Assembly: GCF_000332975.1 (NCBI RefSeq)
Contig: NZ_BANR01000058.1
Span: forward strand, 62,001-126,000
DNA from: Gordonia aichiensis NBRC 108223
GTDB taxonomy: Bacteria > Actinomycetota > Actinomycetes > Mycobacteriales > Mycobacteriaceae
Direction of reading: 5' to 3'
DNA: 64,000 bases
The position numbers were made by a program, and so were the translations under genes. The notes below the pieces were generated by a model that saw only the letters and a list, made by a program, of their open reading frames with translations, was not told the DNA's origin and made no database searches. Positions 36,172-47,796 of this stretch are shown piece after piece (positions within the stretch are counted from its first letter, which is position 1; each line of letters opens with the position of its first letter).

Positions 36172-36217
36172 TTTGTGGGTGTTGAGGTCGATGAACCTTC
36201 ACGAAGGTTTTTGTGGG
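36172..36217. promoter_or_regulatory. Palindrome and repeats in the fabD leader
   Basis: AACCTTCACGAAGGTT (36194-36209) is a perfect 7-bp inverted repeat around two bases. It is flanked by two copies of TTTGTGGG (36172-36179 and 36210-36217), 38 bases apart. Together they look like an operator region; MabR, encoded just upstream, is known to control this operon in mycobacteria. Confidence 0.55.
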
Positions 36218-36323
36218 GTTCCTACAATGGTGACCTGAGTGGCTATCCCATCGTCACCACTCTGAGATTCGTTACACAAACGTGCTCAAAGCCTGTCTGC
36301 CTGCGTAAACGGTACGACGGTCC

Positions 36324-36336
36324 TGTTAACAATGTT
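36324..36336. promoter_or_regulatory. AT-rich nested palindrome near the mabR 3' end
   Basis: TGTTAACAATGTT contains the palindromes TGTTAACA and AACA-A-TGTT, two bases beyond the mabR stop. It is the AT-richest spot of the FAS-II promoter region, and may be a second operator. Confidence 0.4.
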
Positions 36337-36338
36337 TC

Positions 36339-37604
36339 TCATGTTGCTCGTGACGACGATTCGTTCTTGAAGTGTGTCAAACGTCCTACTGTCCCCGCTA
36401 TTCGTAGGACATAGCCATCTCGAGAGTGTGTTGGGTCACGTCCGGTCAATTCAGCGATCTTCTTGAGGCGATAGCGAACAGTATTTGGATGAATGAACAG
36501 TTCGCGCGCGCACGCCTCGACCGAGCCGCCGGTGTCGAGATAGGTCTCGAGGGTCGCCGCGAGAGTCGGCCCGCCCTTGGCGAGCGGCCGGACGAGGGTA
36601 TCGATGAGCGTGGCGATGGCCGACTGGTCTCCGTTGAGCGCGCGCTCGGGTAGCAATTCGACGCTGTGCACCGGTCGTGGGGCGTTCGGCCATCCGTCGA
36701 CGGCAGCCATGGCGGCCATCGCCTCGTTGGCGCTGGCATGAGCGGCGGTGAGGTTGGGCATCGTCGGCCCGATGACCACCGGGCCGTCGGCGAAATGCTC
36801 GAGGAGGGCAACTCCGAAATCGTCACCGGTGAGCATCGGGCCGCTGACGATTGCCACCAGCATCGAGCCCTGAACCACCGAGAGAGCTGCACGATCGTGC
36901 TGCTTTGCGGTGTTGTGGATGGCCAGGGGGACGGAGACGTTCTGCTCGGGCGGCAGGGCGCCGATGATGACGGTGGCCGGCGCATCCGAGTCCCAGTTCA
37001 GCGCCGCCGCGCGCGACATCAGCTGAGGGCCGCTGTCGCCGCGGACGACGGCGTCGACAACGAGTGCCTCGAGGCGCGAATCCCAGGCGCCGCGGGATTC
37101 GGCCGCAGATGCATAGATCGACGCCGCAGCGAACCCGATCTCACGCCCGTAGCGCAGTACCGATTCGGTCAGGGCGCGCAATTGTGAGTCGTTGCGTGCG
37201 AGCAGTGGTAGCCATTTTTCGAAGAACTCCATGGCGACGCGAACCATCTCAACGGTCTGGAGCAGCGAGATGCGTCGAGCGAGATCCTGCGGCACGACCT
37301 GGAACGCCTGCATGGTGAAATTGACGTTGCCCTCAGGATCCTGAATCCACTCGACGAAGTTCACGACCGCGGTCTGCACGACCAACTGCACACTCGCGCG
37401 CTGTGCCGCATCGAGGTCGGAGAAGTAGGGCAATTGGTCGGCCATCGAGTGCACGGCCTCGGTGGCCAGTCGCCCGCTGTACTGCTTGACCCGGCGCAGC
37501 AGCGTGTCCGGGAGCGCATCGTGAACGGTTGCCGGTGCGGGCACATGCGCGCCCCGCGCGCCGAAGACGTCGACGGGCGGGGGCGTCATGTTGGGCTCGG
37601 ACAC
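36339..37604 (-). CDS. mabR: Mycolate biosynthesis regulator MabR (PucR/CdaR type)
   Basis: A 421-aa transcription factor, the positional orthologue of Rv2242. The central region (about 170-330) resembles a GGDEF-like PucR/CdaR domain. The C-terminal PucR HTH contains ETYLDTGGSVEACARELFIHPNTVRYRLKKI at about 355-385. MabR binds the fasII promoter in mycobacteria. TACATT six bases before GTG 37604 indicates a leaderless mRNA. The gene reads into the fabD operon 195 bases downstream. Confidence 0.88.
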   Translation of the reverse strand: MSEPNMTPPPVDVFGARGAHVPAPATVHDALPDTLLRRVKQYSGRLATEAVHSMADQLPYFSDLDAAQRASVQLVVQTAVVNFVEWIQDPEGNVNFTMQAFQVVPQDLARRISLLQTVEMVRVAMEFFEKWLPLLARNDSQLRALTESVLRYGREIGFAAASIYASAAESRGAWDSRLEALVVDAVVRGDSGPQLMSRAAALNWDSDAPATVIIGALPPEQNVSVPLAIHNTAKQHDRAALSVVQGSMLVAIVSGPMLTGDDFGVALLEHFADGPVVIGPTMPNLTAAHASANEAMAAMAAVDGWPNAPRPVHSVELLPERALNGDQSAIATLIDTLVRPLAKGGPTLAATLETYLDTGGSVEACARELFIHPNTVRYRLKKIAELTGRDPTHSRDGYVLRIAGTVGRLTHFKNESSSRAT

Positions 37605-37678
37605 ATCCTCAATGTAGTCGTGCCCTCGAGGTGGTCGGGTCTCGACGGCGGGCCGATCGCCCGGCGTCGAGACCGCAC

Positions 37679-40525
37679 TCAGGCGCTGCCGGTGTCGGCG
37701 TAAGACACCTCGGCCGCGTGGACGTCGGTGATCCGGTACTTCTCGGCGGCCTGCGCTGCCGTGGTGAACGGGATGTTGCCGTCGCGAGCAAGTCCCACCA
37801 GTGTCGCGACCACGATCGACTCCGCGTCGACATTGAACACCCGCCGCGCAGCCGGTCGCGTGTCGGAGAACCCGAATCCGTCGGTGCCCAGAGTCAGATA
37901 GGTTCCGGGCACGTAGGCGCGGATCTGCTCCTGGACGCCACGCATGTAGTCGCTCACCGCGATCGACGGCCCGACGCTGTCGGCGAGCACTTCGGTCACG
38001 TACGGCTGCGGGTGCGTCACTCCGGGTTCACGTACCGCAGCGCGATCGAACGCGATGCCGTCGCGCGCCAATTCGCCCCACGAGGTGACTGAGTAGACAT
38101 TTGCGCCGACGTTCCACTCGTCGGCCAGAATCGACGCGGCCTTCAAGGCGTCGGGCATCGTCACGCCCGAGACGAGGATGTTGGCGTAGAGCTCCTTGTT
38201 CGACGGAGCCTGCTGGTAGAGATACATCCCCTTGAGGACGCCTGCGACGTCGAGGTTCTCCGGCTGGGCGGGCTGGTTGATCGGCTCGTTGTAGACGGTG
38301 AGGTAGTAATAGATGTTCTCTGGCTTGTCGCCGTACATGCGGCGCAATCCGTCGTCGACGATGTGCGCGAGCTCGTAGGCGAAGGCCGGATCGTAAGAGA
38401 CCACACCGGGATTGGTGGCCGCGAGCAGCGGCGAATGGCCGTCGGCGTGCTGCAGGCCCTCACCGGTGAGCGTGGTCCGGCCGGCCGTTGCGCCGATGAT
38501 GAAGCCCCGGGCCATCTGGTCGGCGGCGGCCCAGAAGCTGTCGCCTGTGCGCTGGAAACCGAACATCGAATAGAAGATGTAGAGCGGGATCATCGGTTCG
38601 TCGTGGGTGGCGTAGGACGTGCCGACCGCGGTGAACGATCCGGCCGAACCGGCTTCGTTGATCCCCTCGTGCAGGATCTGTCCCTCTGCGCTCTCCTTGT
38701 ACGCCAGCATCAGCTCGGCGTCGACCGAGGTGTACAGCTGGCCGTTGCGGTTGTAGATCTTGAGGGTCGGGAACCACGAGTCCATGCCGAACGTGCGTGC
38801 CTCGTCGGGGATGATCGGCACGATGCGCTTGCCGACCTCTTTGTCGCGCAACAGTTCCTTGAAGACGCGCACCAGCGCCATAGTCGTTGCGACCTGCTGC
38901 TTGCCCGACCCCTTGGCCGTCGCCTTGATGGCTCCGCTCAGATCGGCCTTGAGCGACTTCGATGTGGTGCGGCGCGTCGGTAGGAAGCCACCGAGTTGTG
39001 TGCGGCGATCGAGCATGTACTGGATCTCCGGTGCGTCCATCCCCGGGTGGTAGTAGGGCGGGAGGTAGGGGTCCTTCTCGAGTTCGGCATCGCTGACCGG
39101 GATGTGGATGGAATCGCGGAACGATTTGAGGTCGTCGAGGGTGAGTTTCTTCATCTGGTGCGTCGCGTTGCGCCCCTCGAAGTGCTTGCCCAGGGTGTAG
39201 CCCTTGATTGTGTGCGCGAGGATCACCGTCGGCTGCCCCTTGTGGGCGAGAGCGGCAGCGTAGGCCGCATGGATCTTTCGGTAGTCGTGGCCGCCTCGCC
39301 GCAACTTCCAGATCTCGGCATCGGACATGTTCTTGACGAGTTCCTTGGTGCGCGGGTCGCGGTTGAAGAAGTGCTCGCGGACGAAGGCCCCGTCGTTTGC
39401 CTTGTAGGTCTGGAAATCGCCGTCGGGAGTGGTGTTCATCAGATTGACCAGCGCGCCGTCGCGGTCGGCGTGCAGTAGGGCGTCCCACTCGCGACCCCAG
39501 ATGACCTTGATGACGTTCCAGCCGGCGCCACGGAAGAACGACTCGAGTTCCTGGATGATCTTCCCGTTGCCGCGGACCGGGCCGTCGAGGCGCTGCAGGT
39601 TGCAGTTGATGACGAAGGTCAGGTTGTCGAGAGCCTCCGTCGCCGCGAAGCTGGCGAATCCGCGTGATTCGGTCTCGTCCATCTCGCCGTCGCCGAGGAA
39701 CGCCCACACATGCTGATCGGAGGTGTCCTTGATGCCGCGGTCGTGGAGGTAGTGGTTGAAACGGGCCTGGTAGATCGCGTTCATCGGGCCGAGACCCATG
39801 GAGACCGTCGGGAACTGCCAGAACTCCGGCATCAGTCGCGGGTGCGGATAGGAGGGTAGACCGCCGCCCTCACCTGCGTGGCTGTGCTCCTGGCGGAATC
39901 CGTCCATACGGTCGGTGCTGATCCGGCCTTCGAGGAATGCACGTGCGTAGATGCCCGGCGACGCGTGACCCTGGATGAAGACCTGATCGCCTCCGCCGGA
40001 ATGGTCGATGCCGCGGAAGAAGTGATTGAAGCCGACCTCGTAGAGAGCGGCAGACGACGCATAGGTCGAGATGTGACCGCCGACGCCGACGCCGGGGCGC
40101 TGCGCGCGGTGGACCATGATCGCGGCGTTCCACCTGATGAAGTTCCGGAATCGACGCTCGACCTCCTCGTCGCCCGGGAACCACGGTTCGCTCTCGGTGG
40201 GGATCGTGTTGACGTAGTCGGTCGAGGTCAGCGATGGGATGGCGACACGCTTCTCGCCGGCGCGCTCGAGGAGACGCAGCATCAGGTACCGGGCGCGTTG
40301 AGGCCCTTCGGATTCGACGAGTTTGTCGAAGGACTCCAGCCATTCGCCGGTCTCCTCCGGATCGATGTCCGGAAGATACGAGGCGACGCCTTCGCGGATG
40401 ACCCGTACCCGGGGGTTGCGTTGGCTGCCTCCCTGACGCGACCCCGCCGGTTTGGTCGACGCGGTTCCGGTCGCGGTGCCGATACCGGTGGTGCCGGTGT
40501 CGGTGCTGGCTGCCTGTTCGGTCAC
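37679..40525 (-). CDS. aceE: Pyruvate dehydrogenase E1 component AceE
   Basis: A 948-aa homodimeric E1 that decarboxylates pyruvate with thiamine diphosphate. The cofactor motif starts with FLGDGEMDE and ends with NLQRLDGP. The conserved core begins at [20 protein letters not shown] near residue 40; the 40-residue N-terminus is low-complexity Gly/Thr. GTG 40525 is preceded by GAGGGAG and preferred to ATG 40573, which has no RBS. The position next to mabR-fabD repeats M. tuberculosis (Rv2241), and the enzyme supplies acetyl-CoA for fatty-acid synthesis. Confidence 0.94.
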   Translation of the reverse strand: MTEQAASTDTGTTGIGTATGTASTKPAGSRQGGSQRNPRVRVIREGVASYLPDIDPEETGEWLESFDKLVESEGPQRARYLMLRLLERAGEKRVAIPSLTSTDYVNTIPTESEPWFPGDEEVERRFRNFIRWNAAIMVHRAQRPGVGVGGHISTYASSAALYEVGFNHFFRGIDHSGGGDQVFIQGHASPGIYARAFLEGRISTDRMDGFRQEHSHAGEGGGLPSYPHPRLMPEFWQFPTVSMGLGPMNAIYQARFNHYLHDRGIKDTSDQHVWAFLGDGEMDETESRGFASFAATEALDNLTFVINCNLQRLDGPVRGNGKIIQELESFFRGAGWNVIKVIWGREWDALLHADRDGALVNLMNTTPDGDFQTYKANDGAFVREHFFNRDPRTKELVKNMSDAEIWKLRRGGHDYRKIHAAYAAALAHKGQPTVILAHTIKGYTLGKHFEGRNATHQMKKLTLDDLKSFRDSIHIPVSDAELEKDPYLPPYYHPGMDAPEIQYMLDRRTQLGGFLPTRRTTSKSLKADLSGAIKATAKGSGKQQVATTMALVRVFKELLRDKEVGKRIVPIIPDEARTFGMDSWFPTLKIYNRNGQLYTSVDAELMLAYKESAEGQILHEGINEAGSAGSFTAVGTSYATHDEPMIPLYIFYSMFGFQRTGDSFWAAADQMARGFIIGATAGRTTLTGEGLQHADGHSPLLAATNPGVVSYDPAFAYELAHIVDDGLRRMYGDKPENIYYYLTVYNEPINQPAQPENLDVAGVLKGMYLYQQAPSNKELYANILVSGVTMPDALKAASILADEWNVGANVYSVTSWGELARDGIAFDRAAVREPGVTHPQPYVTEVLADSVGPSIAVSDYMRGVQEQIRAYVPGTYLTLGTDGFGFSDTRPAARRVFNVDAESIVVATLVGLARDGNIPFTTAAQAAEKYRITDVHAAEVSYADTGSA

Positions 40526-40763
40526 GGTGATGCCCACTCCCTCGTTCGGCCGGGACACGGTGGTGCCCGGCATGACGACAATTCGGCGACGGGTCGCGTT
40601 GGTGTGCGGACTCGGTCGTCCACCTCACATCGTGCCCCATGTCACGCCCGTTGGCACCGGTGCGGGTGGTCTCGGCGGTAATCGTCGGCCGGGCTGGGGT
40701 AGCGTTTCGCGTGTTTGGTGCCGAATGGGCAACGGCCGTCGGGGAAGCAGCCGTGGGGGAGAC

Positions 40764-41375
40764 ATGACAAGACGAGCGATGCGACGCGCGGTAGGCGCGT
40801 GCCCCGCACTGCTCGCCGCAGCGACCGTGATGCTCGTGATGTCGGGCTGTTCGTCGGTCGAGGGCAGCGCGGGTCCGGCGCCAGGTGAGGCTGCCGCCTA
40901 TCGCTCCGACGTGTCGACGGCCCGGCAGGCGAACTCGGCGAGGGCTGCGGCCGAACTCTGCGCGACGTCGACCACGTCGATGGTGGTCATGCTGCGTGGC
41001 TACAACGCATTCATCGCCCGACTCAACGACGTGCAGTCCTACGACAAGGTAGGCGATCTGGGCGACAAAGCGCGTGCTGCGCTCATCGCGGGCACCGACA
41101 TGGTCCGGCCCAAACGCACCGCCGATGTGCCAGGTGACCTCGGTACCGTCGTCGGATCGTTCGTCGACAGCAGCAACGCGCTCGGTGACGTGATCGGCAG
41201 GCGTCAGACCGTGGAGCTCAACGTGGCGTCGAATCGGTGGACCGCGAGCCGCCGAGCGGTGCTCGACGCCTGCCGCGCCTATCTGCCACCTCCGCCGGCC
41301 ACGTCGGTGACGCCTGGACCTCAGTCGGCGTCTGAGAGTCAGCCGAGCACCACGACGTCACCTCCGACCGGGTGA
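40764..41375 (+). CDS. Putative lipoprotein
   Basis: A 203-aa secreted protein. The signal peptide (MTRRAMRRAVGACPALLAAATVMLVMSGC; given here only by its ends, residues 1-29) ends in a lipobox V-M-S-G-C, so C29 should be lipidated. The mature part is mostly helical, then Pro/Ser/Thr-rich for the last 30 residues. A GGGGGAGAC RBS region precedes the ATG. It corresponds by place to Rv2240c, beside aceE. No domain is recognised. Confidence 0.78.
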   Translation: MTRRAMRRAVGACPALLAAATVMLVMSGCSSVEGSAGPAPGEAAAYRSDVSTARQANSARAAAELCATSTTSMVVMLRGYNAFIARLNDVQSYDKVGDLGDKARAALIAGTDMVRPKRTADVPGDLGTVVGSFVDSSNALGDVIGRRQTVELNVASNRWTASRRAVLDACRAYLPPPPATSVTPGPQSASESQPSTTTSPPTG

Positions 41376-41555
41376 TGACGATCGCGCATCGCTGCCGTCT
41401 GCCGTTCGTCTGGCTAGCGTTCTTCCCGCCGACAGTTTTCGTGTCGATGTTGGCGCGCGGAGCCTCCTCATGTTGGACTGAGGTCCTCTACGCTGTCTCT
41501 TAAGCTGAGAAGCGCAATGAGATCTGGAAACGTACCGGTAGGAGGTCGACACGCG

Positions 41556-42017
41556 GTGGTAGCCGCCACAGGGAGCAATGGCTCCGAGGGCAGCGGGGGC
41601 AATGGCTCCGAGGGCAGCAATGCCCAGAAACTCGGTTTCGCACCAGGAATGGTGGTGCAGGAACTCGGTTGGGACGAGGACACCGACGACGACCTGCGCG
41701 CCGACATAGAGGACGCGATCGACGCCGAGATGCTCGACGAGGACGCGATCGACGTGGTCGACGTCGTATGGCTGTGGTGGCGCGACGACGACGGTGATCT
41801 CGTTGATCGCCTCATGGATGCCATTTCGCCGCTTGCCGACGACGGCTACGTCTGGGTCGTCTCACCCAAGACCGGCAACCCCGGTTACGTCGATCCCAGC
41901 GAGATCGCCGAGGCCGCGCCGACGGCCGGGCTGACGCAAACCAACGTCGTGAGTTTGGGTGAATGGTCGGGTTCGCGTCTGGTGCAGCCGAAGGCGCGGC
42001 CCGGAAAGCGAGCATGA
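41556..42017 (+). CDS. DUF3052 family protein
   Basis: A 153-aa acidic cytoplasmic protein. A Gly/Ser-rich N-terminus has an exact repeat (NGSEGS twice) encoded by GGCTCCGAGGGCAGC. The core KLGFAPGMVVQELGWDEDTDDDL, DVVWLWWRDDDGDL and GYVWVVSPKTG is the DUF3052 signature. GGAGG at 41541-41545 points to GTG 41556 as the start. The place matches Rv2239c, next to ahpE. The function is unknown. It overlaps ahpE by four bases. Confidence 0.85.
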   Translation: MVAATGSNGSEGSGGNGSEGSNAQKLGFAPGMVVQELGWDEDTDDDLRADIEDAIDAEMLDEDAIDVVDVVWLWWRDDDGDLVDRLMDAISPLADDGYVWVVSPKTGNPGYVDPSEIAEAAPTAGLTQTNVVSLGEWSGSRLVQPKARPGKRA

Positions 42018-42564
42018 GCGACGACTCGACCCCCGAGGTCGCTTCGATTGCTCGTGCCACGGACATGTCGAACGCCGATGTCACGCCGTGCCCACAGCGG
42101 GTGCTGTCGGTCGGAGATGTCGCTCCCGATTTCGAGTTGCGCGACCAGAACAACCAGCGGGTCAGGTTGTCGCGGTTGCTCGATGACCGTCAGGTATTGA
42201 TCGTGTTCTTCCCACTCGCTTTCACCGGAACGTGTCAGGGCGAGCTCGGTTTCATCCGCGACAACTATCAGCGGTTCGTCAATGACGAGGTTGCGGCCGT
42301 TACGGTGTCGGTCGGTCCGCCGCCCACGCACAAGGTGTGTCTTCGGCGCAGGGCTTTCTCTTCCCGATTCTCTCCGACTTCTGGCCGCACGGTGAGGTCG
42401 CACGCAACTACGGGGTATTCGATGATGGGCGCGGCTTCGCCCATCGCGGAACGTTTCTCGTCGGGCGGGACGGCAGGATCGGGTTCCGCGACGTCGTCGG
42501 ACCCGGCGAGGCGCGAACCGAATCGCACTGGGAGATCGCACTCGGAGCGGCCGCCGCGCAGTAG
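42014..42564 (+). pseudogene. ahpE: Alkyl hydroperoxide reductase AhpE, frameshifted as given
   Basis: A one-Cys peroxiredoxin gene interrupted by a missing base. The first frame holds the thioredoxin fold and peroxidatic C74 (FTGTCQGEL) up to VGPPPTHKV; then tgt-ctt appears where tgg-tct is expected. Adding one G between 42339 and 42340 restores the rest (SSAQGFLFPILSDFWPHG ... RGTFLVGRDG) through stop 42562-42564. The ATG overlaps the DUF3052 stop. AhpE reduces lipid and peroxynitrite substrates with mycothiol/mycoredoxin. Both halves are well conserved, so an assembly error or a very recent mutation is more likely than old decay. Confidence 0.88.
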
Positions 42565-42591
42565 ATGTACACGGCACCAGGGAATTCCGTG

Positions 42592-44714
<2,123 letters not shown>

Positions 44715-44865
44715 CGGGGTCCCTTCTCGTCGGGTGCGCAGATGCCCGGCTGGGCAGATGTCGCTGGTGGTGACGATACGTCAGACCGGGGCACCCGGCG
44801 GGTGCTCGCTGCGGTGGTGCTGCGAGGTGCGGTGGCGCGAGGGCCGTCTCTGGTACACCGGAGAC

Positions 44866-45741
44866 ATGGGTGCTCCTCTCATCGAACTCAATTCAGGCGT
44901 CGAGATCCCGCAGCTCGGGCTGGGCGTGTGGCAGGCGACGTCGGAGGAGGCTGAGCACGCGGTCCGCTTCGCTATCGACGACGCGCGCTACCGTCACATC
45001 GATACCGCAGCCGCCTACGGCAACGAGGCGGGCGTCGGAGAAGGCATCGCGTCGTCGTCGGTGCTGCGGTCGGACGTGTTCCTCACGACCAAACTGTGGA
45101 ATGCCGATCATGGATACGAGCGCGCACTCGCCGCCGTCGACACCAGTCTGCGCGCGCTGGGCACCGACTACGTCGACCTGTATCTGATCCATTGGCCGCT
45201 GCAGGATCGCGACCAGTTGATGCGCACCTGGGACGCGATGGAGAAGATACTCGCCGACGGAAAGGCGCACTCCATCGGAGTGTGCAACTTCGAACCACAC
45301 CACCTGCAGTGGCTCATCGATCGAGGTGGGGTCCTGCCCGCCGTCGACCAGGTGGAATTGCATCCGCATCTGCAGCAGCGTGAGCTGCGTGGCTTCGCCG
45401 GCGAGCACGGCATCGCGGTCGAATCGTGGAGTCCGCTCGGCGGGACGTCGGGGTCGGGGTGGGGCCCGAACTCGAAGCCCAACACCGTCCTCTCGGATTC
45501 GACGATCGGCGACATCGCCGCCAAGTACGGGCGCTCACCGGCCCAGATCGTCCTCGCGTGGCACATCAGGTCAGGCCTGATCGTGATCCCGAAGTCGGTT
45601 CACCAGGATCGGATCAAGCAGAACATCACGGTGTTCGATTTCGAACTCGATGACGAGGACATGGAACGCATCGCCTCCCTCGACAACGGCGAGCGGGTGG
45701 GTATGCACCCCGACGAGATGAACCTCGACGCCCCCAGCTGA
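44866..45741 (+). CDS. Aldo/keto reductase
   Basis: A 291-aa NADPH-dependent (beta/alpha)8 reductase. The catalytic tetrad is D46 and Y51 (HIDTAAAYGNE), K76 (TTKLWNAD) and H109 (LYLIHWPL). The C-terminal cofactor region is VIPKSVHQDRIKQN. It is similar to 2,5-diketo-gluconate reductase-type enzymes; the physiological substrate is unknown. ATG 44866 begins the conserved ELNSGVEIPQLGLGVW; the longer frame is antisense to glgX. Confidence 0.9.
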   Translation: MGAPLIELNSGVEIPQLGLGVWQATSEEAEHAVRFAIDDARYRHIDTAAAYGNEAGVGEGIASSSVLRSDVFLTTKLWNADHGYERALAAVDTSLRALGTDYVDLYLIHWPLQDRDQLMRTWDAMEKILADGKAHSIGVCNFEPHHLQWLIDRGGVLPAVDQVELHPHLQQRELRGFAGEHGIAVESWSPLGGTSGSGWGPNSKPNTVLSDSTIGDIAAKYGRSPAQIVLAWHIRSGLIVIPKSVHQDRIKQNITVFDFELDDEDMERIASLDNGERVGMHPDEMNLDAPS

Positions 45742-45801
45742 TCGAGAGCACGGGGCGCGGCGTCGGCTGATCAGTTCACGCGCAGGGTCGAGTGGCGCAA
45801 C

Positions 45802-46749
45802 TCATTCGCACGCGACGCCGTCACCATCTCGGTCGAGGCGCGCGGAGTATCCGGGTTGCCCGCGGTGCAGCGGCGCAGCACCTGCCGCCCGCGCCTGCGA
45901 GCAGTTCGCGTACGTCACGCCGGCCGGACCGTTCTGTGCAGGAGGAACCCCCGACGTGGCAGGCGGTGATGTGGGCGCTGGCGTTGACGGTGACGTGCCC
46001 TCGGGCGCAGCGCAATTGGACAGGATGCGGATCATGGCCTGTTTCTCGGCCGCAGTCACCCACAGATGGTAGACGGCCTTGACCTGGATCTGCCGTTCGA
46101 CGTACGTGCATCGGTAAGCCTTGTTCGGCGGCAGCCATGTCGCGGCGTCGCCCGCACCCTTGGCCTGGTTGGTGGGGCCGTCGGTGGCCTGGAGGTTGCG
46201 TGGATCGTTGGCGAGATTCCGACGCTGTTCCGCCGAGAGCAGCTGGGCGCCCTTCTGCCACGCGTCCGACAGCGCCACCACATGGTCGATCTGCACCTTC
46301 GACGACGTGGTGGTGCCTCGTGTGAATGCGATGGATTTTCCCGTATACGGGTCGTCGAGGGTGCCGGAAGTGACGACGCAGTCACGCGTGTTCGGCTTGA
46401 GGACGACGCCCGTCAGGTCGCGCCGGAGGACGTCGTTGCGGGTGTCGCAGCCGTTGTGGCCGTCGGCGACCGTGACGTCGTCGGACCACGCCTGACCGAA
46501 CTGTGCGCGTGAGTATCCCGTCTTGGGTGCACGCCCCTTCACCGGGAGACTGTCGAGGGTTGTCTGTGCGCTCGCCGCCGCGACCTGCGTCGGCGAGACG
46601 GGAGCCGGTGCGGCAGGAGTTGACGGAGATGTTGACGGAGATGCAGAAGCGGTAGCGGCATGCGCAGCGGGGAACGCCACGGCCACTGCAACGCTCGCCA
46701 CGACAGGCCAGGTGAAGTCGGAGCGGCGGGAACCGGGGTTGTTCAGCAT
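45802..46749 (-). CDS. Secreted HNH (DUF1524) nuclease with Excalibur domain
   Basis: A 315-aa exported protein. The signal peptide (about 1-31, hydrophobic VVASVAVAVAFPAAHA) is followed by a Pro/Ser/Thr linker. The DUF1524/GmrSD-C-like HNH domain has QIDHVVALSDAW and the downstream NDPRNLQATDGPTNQAK, the metal-binding His-Asn pattern. The last 37 residues form an Excalibur calcium-binding motif ending in DRDGDGVACE. It likely degrades DNA outside the cell or in the wall; that role is inferred from the fold. Confidence 0.85.
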   Translation of the reverse strand: MLNNPGSRRSDFTWPVVASVAVAVAFPAAHAATASASPSTSPSTPAAPAPVSPTQVAAASAQTTLDSLPVKGRAPKTGYSRAQFGQAWSDDVTVADGHNGCDTRNDVLRRDLTGVVLKPNTRDCVVTSGTLDDPYTGKSIAFTRGTTTSSKVQIDHVVALSDAWQKGAQLLSAEQRRNLANDPRNLQATDGPTNQAKGAGDAATWLPPNKAYRCTYVERQIQVKAVYHLWVTAAEKQAMIRILSNCAAPEGTSPSTPAPTSPPATSGVPPAQNGPAGVTYANCSQARAAGAAPLHRGQPGYSARLDRDGDGVACE

Positions 46750-46819
46750 GGAGGGAACGTATCAGGCGGCACCGACAACGATCGGGCGCATGCGGCATAC
46801 GGAGCCGCGGGGAGTTACG

Positions 46820-46891
46820 TGCGCGCAAAGGGATTCGAACCCCTGACCGCTGGTGTGTAAGACCAGAGCTCTACCGCTGAGCTATACGCGC
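46820..46891 (-). tRNA. tRNA-Val (UAC)
   Basis: A 72-nt tRNA with acceptor GCGCGTA/TGCGCGC, anticodon TAC (46859-46857) in loop CTTACAC, T loop TTCGAAT and discriminator A. CCA is not encoded. A TAGATT -10 box lies at 46935-46930. Confidence 0.93.
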
Positions 46892-47005
46892 TCGACGCGT
46901 CGACCACACAGGCCGCGCGTCAACACACGAATCTAGCCGGTCGGTCGGTCGGAACCCAAACCGCCCATGGCAGTCGCTCCGGCGGCATCGAGAATGTGGG
47001 TCGGA

Positions 47006-47043
47006 TCCAAGGATGTGGGTGCCACAGCACACACATCCTTGGA
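47006..47043 (-). terminator. Long hairpin downstream of the CPBP gene
   Basis: TCCAAGGATGTGGGTG pairs with CACACACATCCTTGGA (15 of 16) around a 6-base loop, 40 bases beyond the CPBP stop. Probably the terminator of that operon, without a U-tract. Confidence 0.6.
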
Positions 47044-47082
47044 CTGGGCACACAAATGCGGTCTTGCGCTCAGCGAGCGGAG

Positions 47083-47796
47083 TCAGCCGAAGATCGGCGG
47101 GAGGGCGAACAGCAGGATCGTCGACCAGACCACGTGCGTGCAGATCGGCGCCACGACACCGCCCGTGCAGCGACGCAGCACTGCGCACAGGGCGCCGAGA
47201 AGGATCGCTGCGAACCCGAGCATCACGTTTCCGCTGGCCAGCGTGGCGATCACATAGACGACTGTCGAGACGAGAACGGGCTGGTAGGGGCGGACGGCCG
47301 AATACACAGCACCGCGGAAGAAGAGCTCTTCGGCGAGGCCGTTGATGAGGGTGATCGCCGTGACGACGCCGATGCTGCCGTAGTCGGCGAACGCGAGGAC
47401 CTTGCTGACGAGGTCGCTGAGGGGAGGAATCAGACGGGTGAGAAATGCACCGACGACGAAGATCGCCCCGAGCGCGGCACCCGCGGCCACGCCGAGCCAC
47501 ACCGTGTTCGACACCGTTCCCGAGCTTGCGTCGAGAGAGAATCGACCGGCGGGAAGCGGGCCGGTGACCACGGCCCCGACTATCCAGGTCGCGGCGAGAC
47601 CCAGCGTCAGCGGATAGAACGCGGTGTCGCCCGGGGTCACCGATAGGGACACTCCCAGCAACACCGCGCCGAGGAGTAGGAAGGCCAGCACGCCGAGGCG
47701 GCGTCGAGTCGAGTACAGGGGAGCGTCGGCGTTGCGGTCGACGCACACGGCGTCGCGGACCCGCGCGATCGCGGGTGGCAAGGACGTCGTGGACAT
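47083..47796 (-). CDS. CPBP (CAAX/bacteriocin-processing-like) membrane protease homologue
   Basis: A 237-aa protein with about seven hydrophobic helices. The conserved glutamic-protease motif 1 is EELFFRG (E156, E157, R161), then a second motif region with N187-V-M-L and a final THVVWS containing the conserved His. Family members act as membrane endopeptidases or as scaffold proteins. ATG 47796 overlaps the stop of the preceding SDR gene by one base (TGATG). Substrate unknown. Confidence 0.82.
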   Translation of the reverse strand: MSTTSLPPAIARVRDAVCVDRNADAPLYSTRRRLGVLAFLLLGAVLLGVSLSVTPGDTAFYPLTLGLAATWIVGAVVTGPLPAGRFSLDASSGTVSNTVWLGVAAGAALGAIFVVGAFLTRLIPPLSDLVSKVLAFADYGSIGVVTAITLINGLAEELFFRGAVYSAVRPYQPVLVSTVVYVIATLASGNVMLGFAAILLGALCAVLRRCTGGVVAPICTHVVWSTILLFALPPIFG

